In this document: in pieces, positions 10,201 to 15,630 of the stretch
How positions within the stretch are numbered: position 1 is the first letter of the stretch
How the letters are laid out: every line of letters begins with the position of its first letter
From: a bacterium
GTDB taxonomy: Bacteria > Verrucomicrobiota > Verrucomicrobiia > Limisphaerales > RI-55
DNA length: 64,000 nt
Assembly (NCBI GenBank): GCA_016124235.1
Contig: WGOC01000009.1
Span: forward strand, 1-64,000
Reading direction: 5' to 3'
Program-made: the position numbers and the translations under genes
Notes under the pieces: model-generated
Seen by the model: only the letters and a program-made list of their open reading frames with translations
The model's database searches: none
Told to the model about the DNA's origin: nothing

Positions 10201-10595
10201 CCGTCGTCGTATTCACTCTGCGGAATACCACTGGTCCATTTGACCGGCACGCCCTTGCGGGTTTCGCGCTGGATGTAACCTATCTCCAGTTCCCAGCCCT
10301 GGCCAATCCAGCCGTTGTCGCCGGAAGAGGTGTAACGCAGCGCGAGCGAGGGTTCCGAACCGTTGCGGGCCGGCGGCGCGACAATGGGAACGCTGTAACC
10401 GAACCGGCCGGAGAACTGGTCGGTCTGGAAATCCAGTTTGCCGGTGGAAACTGGTAACTGGTCCTCATTCGAGGCGGCGGGACCGGAGTTTTGGCCGGCA
10501 GCCGCGCCGAGAACGCGGTTCGTTCCGGGCGAAAGGAAGAGCAGGGCGGAAAGGAACAGCCCGCCCGACACGGAGATCATCTTGGGAAATCGCAT
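4275..10595 (-). CDS. Giant secreted SpvB/FG-GAP/RHS polymorphic toxin
   Basis: A 2,106-residue protein with an N-terminal signal peptide ending near residue 31. In order: an SpvB/TcaB-like domain (about 45-340); FG-GAP/VCBS-type repeats with calcium-loop motifs such as VDMDGDALPDR and VDLNGDGRPDH (about 385-800); many YD/RHS repeats (about 1000-1780); and the RHS core with HLGSSSLMTD, GLYYYGARYYDADLGRF and the cleavage-type motif NPIKYTDPTG ending near 1870. The 236-residue tail has a glycine/alanine-rich hydrophobic pretoxin stretch and a final ~98-residue domain with GRRPDILY, RNVGK and PVKRE, suggestive of a PD-(D/E)XK nuclease though the active site is not certain. RHS repeats form a shell enclosing the toxin tail. 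The gene lies 36 bp after the LamG gene and one base before the immunity gene. Confidence 0.88.
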   Translation of the reverse strand: MRFPKMISVSGGLFLSALLFLSPGTNRVLGAAAGQNSGPAASNEDQLPVSTGKLDFQTDQFSGRFGYSVPIVAPPARNGSEPSLALRYTSSGDNGWIGQGWELEIGYIQRETRKGVPVKWTSGIPQSEYDDGKGFVFSLNGASSRLINVATNEFRAEIESGFLKFNYLTNSGGNSWLVTDTGGNKFYFGETADSRMVNTKWGSNTNLPKGTFRWALNRSQTITGTTNQFIYQIISGAQYPHYINYNGHVSGIVATNQIEFLLETTNRVDTRVAYNSGFKVETSRRLSKIYCRVGSTVVRRYDLAYTNSPSTFRSLLASVTQIGLNESGSLPPVTFQYQQQTREYQSVAWTNIVTHWTSPAGNSSTPDEWRFPTASLGGGVVVDLVDMDGDALPDRLLRSTDTNYPSFYLFQRNTGSGFASLETNRWGLLTTQVSSGGQSFPLEWNYIMGNRSRLVDLNGDGRPDHVVDPIEAFFNAPNDRYTNFVVDINTGTGWTTSNLWAGVIAPFATGSPNTADLQAIENSKYVKLIDMNGDGLPDRVLQHTDTQFTYTNWWVQFNTGSGFTGLNAWYPISSQGATIGSPDWWGIDDDAYSLLVDINGDGLPDRVMAPKASGSTGIDYSNFNRFVVQFNNGYGFEPEFNWVNVNFKSDFTGGSTTDWSSIETSGFTALRDMNGDGLPDRVLGKYTTPFTKFYVQFNTGNVFATNLFEFTSINSQGNPNDRYLNWIEFGATNRMVDINADGLADRVMVVLNGNYLTNWFVADLAKGPFPDLMTVVSNGIGGSIKVSYDTSAKFQNRETTDVSSKGLLPFPSRVVTSVATSDGLYPYYTNFFGYEGGYYDPVRREFAGFHFVSTTNTLGQVTQTWFHQGGGRDDASLGEFEDDGNFAKRGIPFRTQNIGTNGEVYQLSINKADQYAYGSTDRYFAFVSQNTRFDYPGTGADPRATASSTLYDTTNGNVTNTIAWGEVTNFVATNHVATDVTTDDDVYQWTTYASLSNPDILNKPLRSWTTSDSGASSVLGESLFTYDGSTGNLLRRLDSLCPDNCYETNWFAYNSYGNLTITTNEAGIVTTTDFDSTKTFPVTETTASFVSSFLHDTKSGVLLWSKAASGLVSSNQFDTFFRLTNSWVSASSNGTPGISLERRSYNLGGIASGSSANYVKVTQNDTTSDNPASGLDSYTYSDGLGRVIQTRAESETNNTYRVSQTVYDERGAVKVVTQPVFLTGTSYTVLGTANMAASVNEYDPIGRLKKTTSPMNVNFNTGQVTNTPASITETGSLIGSLLIAYNDGSDPWTRVVTDESGTANGLVRKFGLDGFGRTNVIYDVFNGTVYATNRLAYDRLGRMTNLVDAAGNQIQYAYNDLGQMIAMADPNLGFWQYQRDYAGRVKEQIDGKGNTVDFEYDDPLGRLSVKTVTPAGGGSGYSVSYDYDTTSGSGFTVYPGQLAKVTDNAGTERYSYDVRGRTLKVTRDLSVNSQSYTNQFLFDNADRQISVSYPASGPTVTNRYDAGGNLTQVQRVDAGGNTTYFQSKGYSQLQELLGATFGNGTEINYTYFTKTRRLQNLASKKTNAGTNFQALAYTYNEVGDIKSITDSLYATTNSATMSSIGYDNLHRLTSLTRPGPTTTTFTYNALGNMLSNGEQGGSTYVYPTSGILPHAVRIVGTKTNAYDLVGNMTFRAGQSLGYDPENRLTSVVSGGVTLATFGYADGGDRLWKQSTNTLSVWIGDLYEAHGTTNLFHIFAGSRRIATYSPGTQLPGAGGTTTAFNYYHPDHLGSSSLMTDGNGAVAEHYEYSAYGRERANGTAAPDASHRFTGQIFDAEVGLYYYGARYYDADLGRFIQADTIIPDYFDPQSWNRYAYANNNPIKYTDPTGHEVWDYIPGIGPGARQTQGNNALDQMVKDWSARTGRQYDSYHEYMNTRNGATGTATAGDLGKISGIGQITAGAADVYLNGAMGLGEAGIAAGVGAGIRATAERKGATAGAEKGLEKSIPEASNLNSLERTGAKRGPKVDPTAPHNATIRAEAEKLRNEGNAINAGGGGKEKLIPTPGGIKEGRRPDILYKTPEGEVRARNVGKTRADGTPVKREVDALKDLNGPGGVPTDFKPYDR

Positions 10596-10631
10596 GAGAA
10601 TAATCGGTTGAATTGAGGTCGAGGCGGGTGA

Positions 10632-12032
10632 TTACTGCGGACAATAGGGAAGCGTCTTGCTCGCGAAAGTCGCGGGTCCGTTCACGGTCGTTGGATTGGG
10701 ATCGCCGATGTCCGCCAGACCGTCACCGTCAGTGTCGGCACTCAACAGCGAGGAATGGGTGACCAGTTTTTCGTAGGCATCGGGTAATCCGTCGCCGTCG
10801 CTGTCGAGCATTGTGCCCAGTTGGAAGTAGCCTTCCGTTGCTGAGAGCCCGGTGACCGTCAGATTGGTCAGGCCGGAAGTGGTCCGCGTCACCCACAGCC
10901 AGTTGGTCAGGTTCAGACCCGACATCGACGGACTTAAATTAGTCGTCGAGAAGAGATCGTAGAGGCCCCCTGTGGCGGTTGTGGGCTCGTGAATCACGAA
11001 ATATCCGGTCGAGTTGGTTTTGCTCGTGATCTCCAGCCACAGATCGTTCGTGGTGTAATTGTAGGCGGGCGAGTTCGTGCCGCCGCCGCCGCTACCACCC
11101 CCTTCACCGGGTGAAGGGGGGCCGTCCAGTGCATGAACCAGGTCCATCTTGAACAGTTCCTCCTCGGGCGAACCGACCGGACCGAGCAACGCCCGCTTCG
11201 AGTACGACCGATAATAAAACTGCTGCTGCTCGGCTGTCGGCCAGTAATCGAACGAAACCAGTTCCTCGAACTGCCCGTTGGCTGAATCGCCACCGGTCAC
11301 CGAACTGCCAACCACGAGCCCCAGCCGGTCCTCCCAACCCACGATCCCCGGTTTGATGCCCGAACCGGAGGCCAGGAGTTGGCCATTGATCCAAATTTGC
11401 GAACCTTGCGGACTGTAGCAAAGAGTTAAAAGCGTCCACTGACCGGCGACGATGTTCAACGGCGCGGCGAGCATCTGCTTGACCTGGCCGTATTCGATGC
11501 CGGTCAACCGCAACTGGTTGCCCTCGGGATTGGCATAGAGCGTCCAGCGGATGTCCGCAAACTGTCCGCCGAGATTGACCAGTTCCAACAGGCGGGCGGG
11601 CTGACCCGGCCCCATGTCGGGCGAGCCCACTTCCTTGCTGTTGAGCTTGGCCACCGAACTCCAGTTGCCGTTGAACCAAAAACGGATCGCGCCAAAATCT
11701 GGAGCGATCAGAATTTTCCCATCGACATCAATCGTCGGAATGGCCACGGGTGTCTGATCCGTCGGTTGCCGGATCAACGAGTAACCCGACCAGCTTTCCC
11801 GCATAACCGCCTGATCCGCGCCGATGGCCCGGAAGCGCATCGGCGTGAAGAAATAACCCTCGTCCCACCCGAAAATGCTCAAGGACTTCTCCGGCCATGG
11901 TGGATAGGGTGTGCGCGGCGCGGCTGTGGCAGTCCCGGTAAAGTTCTGGTTGAGCAGCAGAACGGCTGAAAGCGCGGCGGCTTTCACCAGACTGCGTGTC
12001 CTCCTTTGGCACGACCGTTGGTCATGTTTCAT
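10632..12032 (-). CDS. Secreted LamG-like protein with calcium-binding repeats
   Basis: A 466-residue protein with a long positively charged start and hydrophobic segment (about 17-38, ending TATAAP), consistent with export. Residues about 130-290 resemble a concanavalin A-like/LamG lectin fold (GQWTLLTLCYSPQGSQIWING). A Pro/Gly linker follows, then C-terminal thrombospondin type 3-like aspartate repeats (DSDGDGLPDAYE, DTDGDGLADIGDPNP). It is first in a leftward operon with the RHS toxin and immunity gene, with a good ribosome site (AAGGAA) before the ATG. A surface-adhesion or toxin-presentation role is inferred; the second RHS locus also begins with a small protein carrying this type of repeat. 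Confidence 0.75.
   Translation of the reverse strand: MKHDQRSCQRRTRSLVKAAALSAVLLLNQNFTGTATAAPRTPYPPWPEKSLSIFGWDEGYFFTPMRFRAIGADQAVMRESWSGYSLIRQPTDQTPVAIPTIDVDGKILIAPDFGAIRFWFNGNWSSVAKLNSKEVGSPDMGPGQPARLLELVNLGGQFADIRWTLYANPEGNQLRLTGIEYGQVKQMLAAPLNIVAGQWTLLTLCYSPQGSQIWINGQLLASGSGIKPGIVGWEDRLGLVVGSSVTGGDSANGQFEELVSFDYWPTAEQQQFYYRSYSKRALLGPVGSPEEELFKMDLVHALDGPPSPGEGGGSGGGGTNSPAYNYTTNDLWLEITSKTNSTGYFVIHEPTTATGGLYDLFSTTNLSPSMSGLNLTNWLWVTRTTSGLTNLTVTGLSATEGYFQLGTMLDSDGDGLPDAYEKLVTHSSLLSADTDGDGLADIGDPNPTTVNGPATFASKTLPYCPQ
11098..11120. repeat. Perfect 11-bp-arm palindrome inside the LamG gene
   Basis: Arms CCCCCTTCACC and GGTGAAGGGGG are separated by a single G and encode the Pro-Gly linker of the LamG protein. 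It could be a pausing or cruciform-forming site, or simply reflect the linker's repetitive codons. Confidence 0.5.
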
Positions 12033-12422
12033 GGGTTCCTTCTTTGTTGTTGTTGGTTGAGCGATCCTCCCTGCCTCGACTCTCCCGGAATGGAAAGGGC
12101 GCGAACCCGCGCACTTTCCGTCGAGGCACGACCAAGCGCCTTTGCTGAAAGCGTACAGGCCGCGCCGATGTGGCGCGGACCTGGCTGATCTCAGCAGTTT
12201 GAAATTTGGTCGTTTTCCGACGGAGATCGATAGCCAGATGCTACCGCAAATTAGACTGTGGTTTGTTTACATGATGTGTGTTTAGGACTGCCTCGCTGAG
12301 AATCCCTTCCTAACCCGTCCGGGACCGCGCGTGCAAGAAATTTTTCCAGCCTTTCATCGCCATCGTGGGAATCCCGAGGAACGAATTGCGAGCGCAAGGC
12401 GCCCTGTTATCCTTCATCTCCT
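12033..12422. other. Divergent intergenic region
   Basis: A 390-bp gap between the leftward LamG-RHS operon and the rightward EamA gene. It should hold both promoters. No clear -35/-10 pair or operator could be identified by eye, and no coding region is supported. Confidence 0.4.
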
Positions 12423-12842
12423 ATGAACTGGTTCACCTGGGCCCTGTTGTCGGCGGGCTTTGCCGGCGTTACCGCCATCTTCGCGAAGGTCGGCGTCGAG
12501 AAGATCCACTCGCATCTGGCCACGGCCATCCGCACCACAGTGGCGCTGGGTTTTACGTGGCTGCTGGCGTTGCCCGCCCTGCGGGACACCACGCTTTCAG
12601 AAATCGGGCGGCGCACCTGGCTGTTTCTCACCTTGTCCGGCGTGGCCACGGGGCTTTCGTGGCTGTGTTATTTCCGCGCGCTCCAACTGGGGCAGGCATC
12701 GCAAGTTGCGCCGGTGGACAAACTGAGTGTGGTCGTGGCCGTGCTGCTGGCGATGCTCTTTCTCGGCGAGCGCCTCAACTGGCGCGAGGGATTGGATGTC
12801 GCGCTGATGGTCGTAGGCGCGATGCTGGTGGCGTTCAAGTAA
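12423..12842 (+). CDS. EamA-family (DMT) small membrane transporter
   Basis: A 139-residue protein with four predicted transmembrane segments (about 3-20, 30-48, 63-82, 95-137) and the paired acidic/charged loop typical of single EamA units (VDKLSVVVAVLLAMLFLGE). This is the half-size class, which would have to dimerise to form the ten-helix-like fold; substrate is unknown. It is the only rightward gene in this part of the island and does not belong to the toxin operons. Family assignment is firm, function is not. Confidence 0.85.
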   Translation: MNWFTWALLSAGFAGVTAIFAKVGVEKIHSHLATAIRTTVALGFTWLLALPALRDTTLSEIGRRTWLFLTLSGVATGLSWLCYFRALQLGQASQVAPVDKLSVVVAVLLAMLFLGERLNWREGLDVALMVVGAMLVAFK

Positions 12843-12969
12843 GACGCTTCGGTCACTCCCGCCAAGGGAATCCTGGACGGCAGGCGTCAAGAACCAGAAA
12901 GAGGGATCGCACTGGAAACGGGGCAGCCGCCCGGAAAGTGATTGGGCCGCCTTCTGTTCTCACGGCATT

Positions 12970-13398
12970 TCAACAGGTCCGGGATGACCGCTTCCGTCGC
13001 TGGACAAGCACACCGGAAGTGATGGCGCCAGCCAGCAACAGGGCAAGGGATGAGGGTTCCGGAACCACGGACACAGCCTCATGAACATCAGCGGCCCCCA
13101 GCCGGTCGGTAAAATCAAAGGCTGGCGTCCGGTAATCCGTTGAAGGAAACACCGTCAACCACTCAGACGCAGCCGCCGGGCCTGAACTTGCCCAATCGGA
13201 TCGCACCGCAACCGTCGAGTCAACGTAACCGCTGATGGTGGAACTGTTCAGGCTGGACCCGACGGTTGAAAATTGTTCCTCCGCTCTGGCCGAAACCATC
13301 GCGAGCAGCAGCAAACCGCACGCGGCTAACACCGTGGGACTGCTGCGTTGGGCTTTCTTCGTGAGCACGGTTTCAGATTGGATGGCGAACGGAAACAT
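12970..13398 (-). CDS. PEP-CTERM surface protein
   Basis: A small exported protein of 142 residues from the ATG at 13398, which is preceded by GAGG at good spacing. It has an N-terminal signal peptide (ending near ARAE) and a C-terminal VPEPSSLALLLAGAI segment followed by a hydrophobic helix and a basic tail (QRRKRSS), the PEP-CTERM sorting signal processed by exosortase. The body is unrecognised. No exosortase gene is in the window. A longer in-frame start at 13455 would overlap the preceding gene and add an unlikely charged leader. Confidence 0.8.
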   Translation of the reverse strand: MFPFAIQSETVLTKKAQRSSPTVLAACGLLLLAMVSARAEEQFSTVGSSLNSSTISGYVDSTVAVRSDWASSGPAAASEWLTVFPSTDYRTPAFDFTDRLGAADVHEAVSVVPEPSSLALLLAGAITSGVLVQRRKRSSRTC

Positions 13399-13426
13399 GG
13401 CAAGCCTCGATGAAGCGGGCTTCCGC

Positions 13427-13846
13427 TCATTTGTCGGAGGACTGGATTTGCACATCTTTCGTCACATCGGCGAGTTTGCCGCCTTCCAATACGACACGAC
13501 TGAAGGAAACCTTGGCGGATACGTTTGTTGTGGCGAATGGCTTGTCGCTCGTGATGACGAAATGAAAGGCGTTGGTTGCGCCTGCCGCGAGACCGTTGGT
13601 GTGACCGGTGGCCGTCTGCAAGGACCCGCCGATCACCCAGCGCGTTGTGGGTTGGCAAACGGATTTGCCCTGTTCATCCAGCAGGAAGACAACGGCGCGA
13701 GCAGATTGGATGTTTTCAGACAGGTTGTTTTTCAGGGCCAGCGGCACGACGGCTTTTTGAGCGACAATTTTGGGCGGTGAAACGGTTACGGCGAGTTGCG
13801 CGTGCGCCAGCGTCGTCGCCAGCAGAAGAATCAGCAGCGGTTTCAT
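13427..13846 (-). CDS. Small secreted protein of unknown function
   Basis: A 139-residue protein from the ATG at 13846, with a short signal peptide (MKPLLILLLATTLAHA) and a beta-rich body with no recognised domain. It lies 28 bp upstream of the PEP-CTERM gene in the same direction, so the two may be cotranscribed. Repeat copy 2 begins just upstream of it. Confidence 0.6.
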   Translation of the reverse strand: MKPLLILLLATTLAHAQLAVTVSPPKIVAQKAVVPLALKNNLSENIQSARAVVFLLDEQGKSVCQPTTRWVIGGSLQTATGHTNGLAAGATNAFHFVITSDKPFATTNVSAKVSFSRVVLEGGKLADVTKDVQIQSSDK

Positions 13847-13889
13847 TTCAGTAATGACAGGTTTTTGGTCGTGCATTATTCATTCGCCC

Positions 13890-14145
13890 GACATAGTGGG
13901 CATGGTCGCATCCCTTGACTGAAAGCGAAATGAACGTGCTGGGGTGAAGCAAACCCGCCAAACCACGTTCTTGGTTGACCAGGACAGCCGTACGAGGTGG
14001 GCAAGTGGTTGGGATGTTCAGCGGAGGTAGATGAACTTTCCCTCGCACGAGAGGGGTTCGCAATCGAGAAGCTGCGCCAGCGCTATTTTTCATTGGCAAC
14101 TCGGGTGCTTTGGTTGGCGCGTACGAGTTCATTTGTCGGGCGTTG
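13890..14145 (-). repeat. Structured dispersed repeat, copy 2
   Basis: The longest copy. The core 13974-14084 aligns with copies 1 and 3, the left flank aligns with copy 1, and the right flank aligns with copy 3 (TTTTCATTGGCA and GTTCATT). It is bordered by short inverted ends CGCCCGACA (13884-13892) and TGTCGGGCG (around 14137). An inner stem (CCTC and GAGG) replaces the CTTC/GAAG stem of the other copies. It sits immediately downstream of the SMI1/KNR4 gene. Confidence 0.7.
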
Positions 14146-14213
14146 CCGGGGCCGATGTCTTTTTTCCCGATTGCTATTCGAAAACCTCGTATAAGAGCAT
14201 TGGTTAGTTTCCT

Positions 14214-14648
14214 TCATTCGAGTTTCAAGCATCGTTTTCGCAAGAATTCCTCAAACGTGGGCGCAATCGTCTCAACCACTCCAAAATCATGGTCGAAAAT
14301 CCATACCTTGCCATCTTTATCAAGTCCGATTGGATTTCCCGCGTGATCGATAGATATAACGAGCCACTCGTTCACTCCTCGCCATCCTTGCTTTCGAAAA
14401 TGTTGCGTAACCTCGATCGCTGAGGTTTCCTCACGAGCCATCGCTGGTGCTTGTCGCAGTCCGATTATCGGTAATGGTCCGACGATTGCACCACCGTATC
14501 TGTGAACGAACTCGCGGTAATCCTCGGGTAATTCAAATCCACAAAACTTTGCAACTGCACCTATTTCGTCGTAAGCAACTGGTTTTGCTTTCGTCACCGA
14601 GTGTTTAGCCAACTTCGCCTCTATCGCAAGCCATGTTTCGGCTTTCAT
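14214..14648 (-). CDS. SMI1/KNR4 (SUKH) family immunity-type protein
   Basis: A 144-residue cytosolic protein with the SUKH pattern: an N-terminal helix pair, then FCGFELPEDYREFVHRYGG near 34-52, a central WLVISIDHAGNPIGLDKDG strand region and the closing FDHDFGVVETIAPTFEEFL. SUKH proteins are widespread immunity proteins of contact-dependent and RHS nuclease toxins. The start is supported by GAGG six bases before the ATG. No cognate toxin tail is adjacent, so it looks like an orphan immunity gene collected behind the second RHS locus, separated from its neighbours by structured repeats on both sides. Confidence 0.88.
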   Translation of the reverse strand: MKAETWLAIEAKLAKHSVTKAKPVAYDEIGAVAKFCGFELPEDYREFVHRYGGAIVGPLPIIGLRQAPAMAREETSAIEVTQHFRKQGWRGVNEWLVISIDHAGNPIGLDKDGKVWIFDHDFGVVETIAPTFEEFLRKRCLKLE

Positions 14649-14684
14649 TTAAGTCCTCTTCTGTTGAGTTCTGCGCGCGCCCGC

Positions 14685-14870
14685 GCGCGACAAACCACGC
14701 CCCTGTGTTGACCGGAACAGCGCCACGAGGTGGGCAAGGCGTTTCGCTGTTTAGTGTGAGTAGGTGGGCTTTGCTTCGTTGAGAAGTGTTCGTAAACCGA
14801 GAAGCTGTTCCAGCGTTTATTTTCATTGGCACCGCGCGTGCGTTGGTCGTGTACAGTTCATTCATGCGAC
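14685..14870 (-). repeat. Structured dispersed repeat, copy 3
   Basis: The core 14707-14815 has arms ACCGGAACAGC and GCTGTTCCAGC and an inner CTTC/GAAG stem. It is truncated on its left side compared with copies 1 and 2, where a GC-rich run (CGCGCGCCCGCGCGCG) replaces the shared flank. It lies between the DUF1963-like immunity gene and the SMI1/KNR4 gene, in the same orientation relative to the genes as the other copies. Confidence 0.7.
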
Positions 14871-14955
14871 AGCGCGTGTGAGCAAACGAGAACTAAAAAT
14901 TTGCAGTAATCTTCTCATCCGCTGATTGTCGCAACGTGCAAACGGCGTTACAATA

Positions 14956-15618
14956 CTAGTGTATCCATTGAAGTCCGATGACCAGACATTTGAAGCAAGT
15001 GTGCCAGTTCATGCAGTCGCCATCACCAACAATTAGTGCGACCGGTCTGTGCCCGTTTTCGTAAAGCGGTATATTTAGATCGTCGTAATCGAGAATACCG
15101 CTAAACCGCATCGGCTGGTTGCACTCTGGACACAAAAAGTTCGTATTCTGCCCTCTGATCGCTTCACCGCCGACCTGATGATATACTCCCTCCTCGCGGA
15201 TGCGCTTCCTGTATTCAATCCGTACATCGTCGATGGAAGGGCTTTCATCAGCGTTAAGTTCTCGCAAGGATATTCCTCTCATGCTGTATGGGGTTTCAAT
15301 CTGTTGAAGAACTTCTCTGGAACTGCAATCACCGCCGATAAGCTCAACGCCATCTTGCCGATATTTTATCCAGTAGGGTTTCATGTAAAAGCCGCAGAAT
15401 GGACAAAACAAAAGATTAAGGTAACGCTGAGGCCAGATTCCCAGCTGTGCCAATTTCGGATCCGAAAAATCGAGGTTGACCGCCGGGAACATTTGATTCT
15501 TGCAGCACGGGCAGTGTTCGAGCAACGAACCAGGCTGATTTGCGTTGTAACCAGAGAAATGCCGAGCCTTCCCAGGCATAGTGTCGTTTGCTTCTATGAT
15601 TATCCGATAGCCTTGCAT
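14956..15618 (-). CDS. DUF1963/YwqG-like zinc-ribbon protein, predicted immunity protein
   Basis: A 220-residue cytosolic protein. The N-terminal half has two Cys pairs (CPCC and CPFC) and the C-terminal half two more (CPEC and CFKC), likely zinc ribbons. The pattern VGGEAIRGQ followed by FLCPECNQPMRF resembles the GGxPxxxQ and CPxCgxxM signature of DUF1963/YwqG proteins. The ATG lies 12 bp after the stop of the 3,369-residue RHS gene, placing it as that toxin's immunity gene. The immunity role is inferred from position; the family resemblance is moderate. Confidence 0.7.
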   Translation of the reverse strand: MQGYRIIIEANDTMPGKARHFSGYNANQPGSLLEHCPCCKNQMFPAVNLDFSDPKLAQLGIWPQRYLNLLFCPFCGFYMKPYWIKYRQDGVELIGGDCSSREVLQQIETPYSMRGISLRELNADESPSIDDVRIEYRKRIREEGVYHQVGGEAIRGQNTNFLCPECNQPMRFSGILDYDDLNIPLYENGHRPVALIVGDGDCMNWHTCFKCLVIGLQWIH

Positions 15619-15630
15619 TTATGGTGTTCG

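Noticed and set aside
3336..14865. Small leftward open frames in the structured repeats (3350-3661, 13848-14132, 14605-14865) sharing a PCPPRG-like peptide
   Set aside because: Copies 2 and 3 share a frame, but in copy 1 the matching peptide is split over different frames, while stem pairing is kept. The similarity is better explained by a folded nucleic acid than by a protein.
3421..14870. The structured repeats as classical integron attC sites
   Set aside because: The elements are longer than usual attC, the ends read GCCCGAC/GTCGGGC instead of RYYYAAC/GTTRRRY, and no IntI-type integrase is present. Kept only as an analogy.
3421..14870. CRISPR array
   Set aside because: Three diverged, widely spaced long repeats separated by genes, with no regular spacers or cas genes.
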